Assembly: GCA_002507085.1 (NCBI GenBank) | Contig: DAYW01000052.1 | Coordinates: forward strand, 25,799 to 31,317 | Length of the DNA stretch: 5,519 bases | Origin: an archaeon UBA168 | GTDB taxonomy: Archaea; Thermoproteota; Thermoprotei_A; Marsarchaeales; UBA168 | Direction of reading: 5' to 3' | In this document: piece by piece, positions 1 to 4,847 of the stretch | Position numbering within the stretch: the stretch's first letter is position 1 | Layout: every line of letters begins with the position of its first letter | Position numbers and translations under genes: made by a program | The notes under the pieces: generated by a model | What the model was told of the DNA's origin: nothing | Seen by the model: only the letters and a program-made list of their open reading frames with translations | The model's database searches: none

Positions 1-442
1 CTCCCTCCCTTTCCCCCACAAGCTCGGGGAAGAATATGGACAGCTCCCTGCGAGCGTCTTCTGGAGATGATGAGGCGTGCACCACGTTTTCTTGAACAGC
101 AGTGCTGAAGTCTCCTCTTACCGTGCCGGGCTGCGCTTCGGCCGCGTCTGTGGAACCGATAAGCCTCCTAACCACCGATATGGCCTTCCTTCCCCGTACG
201 CCCATGACCACAACGGGCCCTGACGTAATGAAATCCACTAAGCTTTCGTAAAAGGGCTTTCCCAGGTGAGGCGAATAAAGCTTAGCCGCTTGCTCTGGCT
301 TCATCTGTATCTTCTCCATGCGCACTATTTCCAAGCCCTTCCTCTCAAGCCTCAATATCACCTCGCCCGTGAGGCCGCGGCTAACGCCGTCAGGCTTCAC
401 CATGACGAACGTCAGCTCCTGCTCAGAACCTGCTTCAGTCAC
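1..442 (-). CDS. ndk: Nucleoside diphosphate kinase (NDK), 3' end cut by window edge
   Basis: Cytosolic enzyme that moves the gamma-phosphate of an NTP (usually ATP) onto NDPs through a phospho-histidine, keeping GTP and other NTPs available for translation and nucleic-acid synthesis. The frame reads through 147 codons without a stop to the window edge. It shows the family order: beta-1 TFVMVKPDGV (residues 11-20), the HLGKPFY segment (59-65) followed by SGPVVVM (74-80), the GSTDAAEAQPGTVRGDF nucleotide-binding segment (96-112) and the active-site NVVHASSS (119-126) with catalytic His122. Family length is about 140-150, so only a short tail is missing. The start chosen is GTG at 442, with GGTG at 452-449 six bases upstream; GTG at 451 is possible but would add three residues and lacks a spaced ribosome-binding site. 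It follows L24e by 15 bp as the fourth gene of the operon. Identity is very secure; the start is fairly secure. Confidence 0.96.
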   Translation of the reverse strand, partial: MTEAGSEQELTFVMVKPDGVSRGLTGEVILRLERKGLEIVRMEKIQMKPEQAAKLYSPHLGKPFYESLVDFITSGPVVVMGVRGRKAISVVRRLIGSTDAAEAQPGTVRGDFSTAVQENVVHASSSPEDARRELSIFFPELVGEREG

Positions 443-448
443 TTCGAC

Positions 449-452
449 CACC
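449..452 (-). promoter_or_regulatory. Shine-Dalgarno site of ndk
   Basis: GGTG, complementary to the CACC core of the archaeal 16S 3' end, lies six bases upstream of GTG at 442. The same core and spacing precede the S28e start, which is why I choose the 442 start for NDK. Confidence 0.6.
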
Positions 453-457
453 CCATT

Positions 458-655
458 TCAGGAAGAGCCGGCCGCTACCTTTTGCGCTTTCTTGGCTACC
501 CAGTTGGTCTTCTTCGGAGCCCTGTGCAATTGAAGCATGTTTTTCTTGCACTTAGAAGAACAGAAACGAAGAACCGTTCCGTCGTTTCTCACGTATATGA
601 GCCCAGTGCCGGGAGCTATTTCCCTCCCGCAAAATGAACAGTTGTACGTTCTCAA
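458..655 (-). CDS. rpl24e: Large ribosomal subunit protein eL24 (L24e)
   Basis: Small zinc-ribbon protein of the 50S subunit, found in archaea and eukaryotes. From the chosen start the protein is 65 residues. It carries CSFCG (Cys6, Cys9) and FCSSKC (Cys32, Cys36), the four zinc ligands, around the hallmark PGTGLIYVRNDGTV segment (15-28). A basic LHRAPKKTNWVAKK stretch follows, as in the family. The start is uncertain. GTG at 664 overlaps the S28e stop by four bases and gives 68 residues, but has no ribosome-binding site. TTG at 655 gives MRTYNC, about the usual four to six residues before the first Cys, and has AGTG six bases upstream, so I prefer it. The short tail ending AAGSS is small and uncharged. 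It sits between S28e and NDK, the standard archaeal order. Identity is certain in practice. Confidence 0.93.
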   Translation of the reverse strand: MRTYNCSFCGREIAPGTGLIYVRNDGTVLRFCSSKCKKNMLQLHRAPKKTNWVAKKAQKVAAGSS

Positions 656-660
656 AAAAA

Positions 661-876
661 TCACTTCTTGGCAGTAAGCTTCCTTGCTTCCTTCTCCGTG
701 TCCTTAAGGAGAAGTATGTCCCCAAGCCTCACGGGACCCAATATGTTCCTCGTGAGAACTCTTCCCTTGTCGCGGCCCTCAAGCACCCTCATTCTAACCT
801 GGGTTACCTCTCCGGTAAATCCAGTTCTGCCCATTATCTGGACCACGACTGCAGGAGTAGGGGCCTCTTCGCTCAA
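661..876 (-). CDS. rps28e: Small ribosomal subunit protein eS28 (S28e)
   Basis: OB-fold-like protein of the 30S subunit, shared by archaea and eukaryotes; in known ribosomes it lies near the mRNA exit channel. It is 71 residues, the normal size. Visible family motifs are the core MGRTGFTGEVTQVRMRVLEG (15-34), the RVLTRNILGPVRLGDIL segment (39-55) with the near-invariant NxxGPVRxGDIL, and a charged C-terminus of Lys, Arg and Glu. The start is TTG at 876, supported by GGTG six bases upstream; no in-frame ATG gives a complete N-terminus. Spacing to the L7Ae stop is 10 bp, and its TGA stop overlaps the possible L24e GTG start as GTGA, so it is translated from the same polycistronic message. Nothing looks broken. 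Confidence 0.95.
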   Translation of the reverse strand: MSEEAPTPAVVVQIMGRTGFTGEVTQVRMRVLEGRDKGRVLTRNILGPVRLGDILLLKDTEKEARKLTAKK

Positions 877-882
877 AGATCA

Positions 883-886
883 CACC
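883..886 (-). promoter_or_regulatory. Shine-Dalgarno site of S28e
   Basis: GGTG begins right after the L7Ae TAA stop and is followed six bases later by the TTG start at 876. The adjoining GTGATC (883-878) also matches the 16S tail. It fixes the unusual TTG start of S28e. Confidence 0.6.
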
Positions 887-1270
887 TTACTTCTGCGCTT
901 TAAGGGAAGCAGCCTTCTCGGCAACTTCCTGGACAATGGAAGACGCATCGCCGGCATCAACTATGGCTGCGGCGGCAGTAGCCACCTCCAGCCCAACGGC
1001 CTCCCCAAGAGACTTCTTAGAGCCGACGTAAACGTAAGGCACCTTCTTCTCTTCGCACAGCAGGGGAAGATGGGCAACCACCTCTGGAGGCTGCACGTCC
1101 TCAGCTATTACCACCAGAAGGGCTTTTCCCCTCTCTACGGTTTTAGTTACCTCGTTAGTTCCTTTTTTTATCTTGCCTTTGTCTCTGGCCTTTCTCAGCG
1201 CTTCTAAAGCCCGATCCGACAATTCTGCCGGTGTCTCGAACTTCACGTAAACGGGTTTACTCACGATCAT
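887..1270 (-). CDS. rpl7ae: Ribosomal protein L7Ae, K-turn RNA-binding protein
   Basis: Archaeal L7Ae binds kink-turn RNA in 23S rRNA, box C/D and H/ACA guide RNAs and RNase P RNA. The protein is 127 residues from ATG at 1270, or 125 from GTG at 1264. Family motifs, in the longer numbering, are the RNA-contacting GKIKKGTNEVTKTVERG (32-48), the signature AEDVQPPEVVAHLPLLCEEKK (56-76) and VPYVYV (77-82), followed by an Ala-rich helix and a basic C-terminal tail. Start evidence conflicts. ATG at 1270 lies almost on the transcription start predicted from the TATA box, as in a leaderless gene. GTG at 1264 has GGTG seven bases upstream and gives MSKPVYVKF, like known homologues. It is the promoter-proximal gene of the L7Ae-S28e-L24e-NDK operon and is divergent from the regulator gene. 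Identity is very secure. Confidence 0.96.
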   Translation of the reverse strand: MIVSKPVYVKFETPAELSDRALEALRKARDKGKIKKGTNEVTKTVERGKALLVVIAEDVQPPEVVAHLPLLCEEKKVPYVYVGSKKSLGEAVGLEVATAAAAIVDAGDASSIVQEVAEKAASLKAQK

Positions 1271-1271
1271 C

Positions 1272-1275
1272 CACC
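1272..1275 (-). promoter_or_regulatory. Possible Shine-Dalgarno site of L7Ae (for the GTG start)
   Basis: GGTG lies seven bases upstream of GTG at 1264, the same core and near-identical spacing as for S28e and NDK. It only works if the transcript starts upstream of about 1276, slightly farther than the TATA position predicts, so it competes with a leaderless ATG at 1270. Confidence 0.35.
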
Positions 1276-1278
1276 CAT

Positions 1279-1288
1279 TTCAATTGAA
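1279..1288. repeat. Perfect 10-bp palindrome TTCAATTGAA in divergent spacer
   Basis: The sequence equals its own reverse complement over 10 bp, with no extension beyond. It lies between the TATA-like box and the start of the L7Ae operon, 15 bp centre to centre from a second 10-bp palindrome. A dimeric HTH protein could bind here; this is inference. Confidence 0.4.
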
Positions 1289-1293
1289 TCCAA

Positions 1294-1303
1294 GCTTATA
1301 AGC
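1294..1303. repeat. Perfect 10-bp palindrome GCTTATAAGC on the L7Ae promoter
   Basis: Exactly self-complementary over 10 bp and containing the TATA-like core of the L7Ae operon promoter. The symmetry may simply reflect a symmetric TATA box, or may mark an operator overlapping it. Confidence 0.4.
1295..1302 (-). promoter_or_regulatory. TATA-like box of the L7Ae-S28e-L24e-NDK operon
   Basis: CTTATAAG is the only clear archaeal TATA-like element upstream of L7Ae on the minus strand. Its centre is about 28 bp upstream of the ATG at 1270, so transcription would begin at or a few bases before the coding region, giving a leaderless or nearly leaderless message. No other promoter is visible inside the operon, whose later genes are 15 bp apart or less. 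Confidence 0.6.
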
Positions 1304-1346
1304 GTGATTTGCCCTCAGAAACAGCAAGGGCCCGAGCCACGACTGG

Positions 1347-1364
1347 GATAAAGCGTAAATTTTA
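1347..1364 (+). promoter_or_regulatory. Candidate BRE and TATA-like box of the plus-strand regulator gene
   Basis: GATAAA (1347-1352) fits the purine-N-W-AAA pattern of archaeal BRE, and the A/T run TAAATTTTA (1356-1364) follows. The implied transcription start, about 1382-1386, is downstream of ATG 1370 and close to the in-frame ATG at 1382. The register is imperfect, so this call is tentative. Confidence 0.4.
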
Positions 1365-1369
1365 GCTTC

Positions 1370-2479
1370 ATGAAATTGACCATGCTTAGCTTTGACGGCC
1401 TCATGCGCAACGCCATCGAGGTGATCGAAGGCCTGGTGCCCTTTAGCGAAGATCGCGTCGTAAGCGCGCTTTCCGCTCGCGGCTACACCGAATCAGAGGC
1501 CAGATCGGCAATTAGGAACTTCATATTTGGAAAGGGCCTTATTCCAAGGGCCATGATAAACGTTAATCGCCTTGACTTGATTGACGTCCGCGTGGACCTG
1601 ACCCTAGCTCCCTCGGTGGTCAGCAAGGCTGAAAAGCTGCTCAATGCGCTAACGGAGGACGGCTACCTAATATCATGGGGCAAATCGATTGGCCTAGGCA
1701 ATTACCGGACCATCAACGCCGTCCCGAGGGCATTTCTGGGCGATTATCGGGCCGTGTTCGACTCCGCTGTGAGCTTTGGAAAGCTCAGGGATTACCGGTG
1801 GTTTGAGACCGAGACATCTTCTCAGTACTTCAGTCCCGATCCATCGGTTTTTGATTTCAGAACCGGAAACTGGAAATCAGGAATTGAACAAACAAACGAA
1901 CCGAGGAAATTGAGGGAGATCCCAAGGTCAAGGGGCAACTTTGACGCGTTGGACCTCAAGATACTGCTTCAGCTCAGGAAAACCGCAGCTCAAACACCAG
2001 AGGCCTTGGCGCTGTCCGTGGGCCTGAACGCCTCGGATGCTGGCGAGGTAGCCCAGCGTATAGACAGGCTAAGTAGAGAAAAGTTCATAACTTCAGTCTA
2101 CTTGGACTTCTTCGAGGCCGGATTCCTAGCGCCATCGACCGCCATGATCGATATCCTCTGCAGGTCTACTGAAAACAGCCTTTCCTCCCTCGAGGAGCGC
2201 CTCCTGACCAACCCATATCTTTCAGCGGCAAACTTTGGCGTTAAGTCCCTTGCCGCCCTTTTTACCTTTCCCCTAAGCGCTTTTTACCGCCTTCAAAGCG
2301 CCCTTGAAAGCCTTGTACTATCGCAGGGAAACGTCGATTCTGCGTTTATGTTGATTTCTTGGTTCGAGAACGAGACGTTTAAAAAACCTGAATCGGCATC
2401 AATACTCACCTTAAAGTTCGATGGCAGCCGCTGGACATTCGATGCCGATAGGCTGCAGGAGCGCCTTAAAGAGCTGTAA
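1370..2479 (+). CDS. Lrp/AsnC-like transcriptional regulator with tandem HTH-RAM modules (putative)
   Basis: I do not recognise this as a named gene. The 369-residue protein has no signal peptide or membrane segment. Residues 191-248 read as an AsnC-type winged helix: FDALDLKILLQL, then a Leu/Ala helix pair, then IDRLSREKFITSVYLDFF. Residues 8-66 repeat the same layout in degenerate form, starting FDGL and ending FGKGLIPRAMINVN. After each comes a strand-helix-strand-helix-strand segment (about 68-150 and 244-335) consistent with an Lrp RAM/ACT-like domain. A linker (about 155-188) holds FDFRTGNW and a charged stretch. Single Lrp proteins are about 150 residues, so this looks like two fused copies acting as a pseudo-dimer. 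It is divergent from the ribosomal operon and converges on the aminopeptidase with 4 bp between stops. No ribosome-binding site precedes ATG 1370; ATG 1382 is an alternative. The coding call is strong, DNA binding is inferred, and the ligand and targets are unknown. Confidence 0.75.
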   Translation: MKLTMLSFDGLMRNAIEVIEGLVPFSEDRVVSALSARGYTESEARSAIRNFIFGKGLIPRAMINVNRLDLIDVRVDLTLAPSVVSKAEKLLNALTEDGYLISWGKSIGLGNYRTINAVPRAFLGDYRAVFDSAVSFGKLRDYRWFETETSSQYFSPDPSVFDFRTGNWKSGIEQTNEPRKLREIPRSRGNFDALDLKILLQLRKTAAQTPEALALSVGLNASDAGEVAQRIDRLSREKFITSVYLDFFEAGFLAPSTAMIDILCRSTENSLSSLEERLLTNPYLSAANFGVKSLAALFTFPLSAFYRLQSALESLVLSQGNVDSAFMLISWFENETFKKPESASILTLKFDGSRWTFDADRLQERLKEL

Positions 2480-2483
2480 GCGC

Positions 2484-4802
2484 TCACCCCTGCGCGCGCT
2501 TTGCAAAACGCGAGTAAACCCTTAGCAGCTCAAGGCCTACCTTTATGCCCATGCTGGCCTCCGGTGCTGTATGACCAGCGAAGAACGCCTCCACGTCCTC
2601 TTCCCTGCCAAGGCCAACATAGGGGATAAACTCGGATATTATTATCGGCAGCACGCCGCTTGAGGCGTATATCCTTCTTAAGTTATCGAAGTTGTCCTTA
2701 AACCACTGCCACGCCACGTCCCTGTTGTAAACGTTGCTGGCAGCGCTGATCAGCTGGGTCACGTCCTGTCTTCTAACGCGAGGCGAAAGCAAGAAATCAA
2801 GGGCCTGGCCGAACTGCGATGCGTCCTTAATTACCATCATGCCCGACAGCACCTTGACCTTGTCCTCCTGAGAGGCGCTGTCGTAAAGCCGGATTAGCTC
2901 TGTAAACGCGTCCTTTTCGTAAAGCGCGCGCGCCACGGCAGCCGCTGCCCTCAGGTCCGGGCTGACCTCGAAGTAATCCATCCGCGCCAGCCTCTTTCCG
3001 TAGGCCTCGTCAACCATGGCCAGTCTCCTAGAGATGTAAGCCATCAGGTTATCGCCGTTGGGGCCCTTTCCCTCCCAATAGGACACCTGCTTAAGGTGAT
3101 ATGCTGCGCTCGCAGCCTTAAGGGCGTCAGGCGCTATGACATAGAGGTTTGCCAGCTGTGATGAAAGCTCAAAGCTTAGCAGGTATTCCGCGCGATCACC
3201 GTACCCATTTACGTAATCCAAGTACTGCCTTAAGCTCACGCCCCCTTGAAGAAGCTGAGCGTAAAGATCGGAAAAAACGTTCCAGCGGTCGTAGGAATTT
3301 CTGCAGGCCTGCAGCGCGCCGTCCCAGTCCTCGTAGCTAACCCTGTAGTAGCCAGCCCCCTCCACGTTCAGCTTGTATGGACGAGTGAGGCTCAACTCGG
3401 TCCCTTCTTCCATAAGTAGGGAACCCTGCTTAGCGCCATCGTAATACGTCAGTGGCACTGGCCAAGCCTCTTTCCAGTTGCCCAAGAACCTAAAGCCCTC
3501 CTGGCTAAGCGAAATCGACCCATTGGAACGCACCTTTATCACTGGATGGCCCGCTTTCTTCACCCAATCTGGAACGACACGCGATATGGGCTTATCAGAC
3601 GCATCCTCAAGCGACCTCCACAGATCCTCTGCGGCAGCACTCGAATAGGAGTACTTGCGCAAGAAGTTGGAGAGCCCTTTCCTAAAGCTTTCTTCTCCCA
3701 TGTACTTCTCAATCATGCGAAGGACGCTTGCTCCTTTCCCATAACTGATGTTGTCAAACAGCTGCTCTATCTCGTCCTCGCTCTTGACCTCCACGTGTAT
3801 GGGATGGGTTGTGCTGAGCGAATCTACGGCCAACGAACCGTCTGTCTCGGAGATCAGGAAGTCGGTCCAAATCTCCCACTCCGGAAATATCCTGTCCACC
3901 ACCTTGTAGCTGAGATACGTTGCAAAGCTCTCATTAAGCCAAAGGTCGTCCCACCACTTCATGGTTACTAGGTCACCAAACCACTGATGAGCAAGTTCGT
4001 GAACCACCGTTGTGGCGATCCTCCTGAGGGTAGTCTGGGCGGCCTTTTCATCCGCAAGAAGCGATGTGTCGCGGAAAGTTATGGCCCCCCAGTTCTCCAT
4101 CGCCCCCATGGCAAACTCGGGAACGGCAATGAGGTGAAGCTTGGGCAGCTCGTAAGGTATGCCGAAGTAGTCTTCATAAACCGAGAGGGCGCTCTTTGCG
4201 ACGCCTATCGCAAAACTGCCTTGCTTAGACCTTCCTCCGTAAGATGAGACGTATATCTTCTTTCCGTTCCACTGATCCTCTATGCTGTCAAACTTTCCTA
4301 TGCCCAAATACAAAAGGTAAGTAGACATGGGGGGAGTTTCTTGAAACCTGACAAGCTTCTTTGACCCCTGTCTCTCCTCTTCAAGCTTCGGCATGTTCGA
4401 TATAACGTCAAGCCCTCCGTCAACAAGCACCGAAAGCCTGAACTTCGCTTTCTTGCCTGGCACGTCCTCGCAGGGAAACATCGTTCTGGCGCCGTTTGGC
4501 TCAAAGTGCGTGGTGAAAACGTATCCCCCTTGGTACGGGGCCTTGTAAAAACCCATGAGCGATTCGGGGATATCCCTCTCAAACTCCAGGTAGAATTCGC
4601 TTCCGGTAGCGTCAATTTTAAGCACTCCGTTAGAATGCGAGAAAGAGGCTTCTCTTCCGTTTACCTCAACCTTTAGGACCTTCATGCCAACGGCGTTTAA
4701 GTTGAGGTTTGTTTCCTCGTCCAGCGTTATCCTTTCGCTTCCCCTGTATTTAGCGCCTTCCCAGTCAACGTCCAAAAACAAGTCATAAGTAGGGTAGCCC
4801 AA
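2484..4802 (-). CDS. M1 family zinc aminopeptidase, tricorn-interacting-factor F2/F3 type
   Basis: Cytosolic metallo-aminopeptidase that removes N-terminal residues from short peptides, in archaea those made by proteasome and tricorn. At 772 residues it is full length compared with Thermoplasma F3 (about 780). An N-terminal beta domain (1 to about 185) contains HFEPNGAR, whose Glu101 probably helps bind the substrate N-terminus. The catalytic domain has GAMENWG (233-239), the zinc site HELAH (His268, catalytic Glu269, His272) with third ligand Glu291 in NESFATY, and Tyr354 in SYGKGAS for transition-state stabilisation. A small beta domain (about 420-490) and a helical C-terminal domain follow. 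The start is TTG at 4802: an in-frame stop sits two codons upstream, and YDLFLDVD matches the family N-terminus. No ribosome-binding site is present, but TTTTAAT lies about 26 bp upstream, suggesting a leaderless message. All catalytic residues are intact. Confidence 0.96.
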   Translation of the reverse strand: MGYPTYDLFLDVDWEGAKYRGSERITLDEETNLNLNAVGMKVLKVEVNGREASFSHSNGVLKIDATGSEFYLEFERDIPESLMGFYKAPYQGGYVFTTHFEPNGARTMFPCEDVPGKKAKFRLSVLVDGGLDVISNMPKLEEERQGSKKLVRFQETPPMSTYLLYLGIGKFDSIEDQWNGKKIYVSSYGGRSKQGSFAIGVAKSALSVYEDYFGIPYELPKLHLIAVPEFAMGAMENWGAITFRDTSLLADEKAAQTTLRRIATTVVHELAHQWFGDLVTMKWWDDLWLNESFATYLSYKVVDRIFPEWEIWTDFLISETDGSLAVDSLSTTHPIHVEVKSEDEIEQLFDNISYGKGASVLRMIEKYMGEESFRKGLSNFLRKYSYSSAAAEDLWRSLEDASDKPISRVVPDWVKKAGHPVIKVRSNGSISLSQEGFRFLGNWKEAWPVPLTYYDGAKQGSLLMEEGTELSLTRPYKLNVEGAGYYRVSYEDWDGALQACRNSYDRWNVFSDLYAQLLQGGVSLRQYLDYVNGYGDRAEYLLSFELSSQLANLYVIAPDALKAASAAYHLKQVSYWEGKGPNGDNLMAYISRRLAMVDEAYGKRLARMDYFEVSPDLRAAAAVARALYEKDAFTELIRLYDSASQEDKVKVLSGMMVIKDASQFGQALDFLLSPRVRRQDVTQLISAASNVYNRDVAWQWFKDNFDNLRRIYASSGVLPIIISEFIPYVGLGREEDVEAFFAGHTAPEASMGIKVGLELLRVYSRFAKRAQG

Positions 4803-4810
4803 TTTTTATA
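4803..4810 (-). promoter_or_regulatory. TATAAAAA element just before the aminopeptidase TTG (alternative TATA box)
   Basis: TATAAAAA directly abuts the TTG start at 4802. If it is the real TATA box, transcription would begin near 4781, where another in-frame TTG (residue 8) lies, removing the conserved first strand residues. I think it less likely than the TTTTAAT box upstream. Confidence 0.25.
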
Positions 4811-4823
4811 CTCGGGCTTGCAG

Positions 4824-4832
4824 CATTAAAAC
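4824..4832 (-). promoter_or_regulatory. TATA-like box of the aminopeptidase gene
   Basis: Minus-strand GTTTTAATG has its TTTTAAT core centred 26 bp upstream of TTG 4802, the standard archaeal distance from TATA box to transcription start. It is preceded by ACAAAA, a fair BRE. Together with the missing ribosome-binding site this suggests the aminopeptidase has its own promoter in the 45-bp gap after GluRS and is read from a leaderless message. Confidence 0.5.
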
Positions 4833-4837
4833 GTTTT
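4828..4837. repeat. Perfect 10-bp palindrome AAAACGTTTT upstream of the aminopeptidase
   Basis: Self-complementary over exactly 10 bp and overlapping the proposed BRE and TATA box of the aminopeptidase. It could be an operator, part of a weak GluRS terminator on either strand, or chance in an A/T-rich spacer. Confidence 0.35.
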
Positions 4838-4847
4838 GTCGTTTGAT

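Noticed and set aside
266..637. Plus-strand open frames opposite NDK and L24e
   Set aside because: Antisense to conserved NDK and L24e motifs, with low-complexity translations and no family resemblance.
668..1207. Long open plus-strand frame (179 codons) opposite S28e and L7Ae
   Set aside because: It lies antisense to two unmistakable ribosomal protein genes, and its translation has no recognisable motif; it is a shadow of their codon bias.
3546..4247. Plus-strand open frames opposite the aminopeptidase active-site region
   Set aside because: The minus-strand frame carries intact GAMENWG, HELAH and NESFATY motifs, so the opposite frames are by-products.
4298..4615. Second minus-strand frame (105 codons) inside the aminopeptidase, as a sign of frameshift
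   Set aside because: The main frame is continuous and matches the family throughout this region, so no frameshift is needed.
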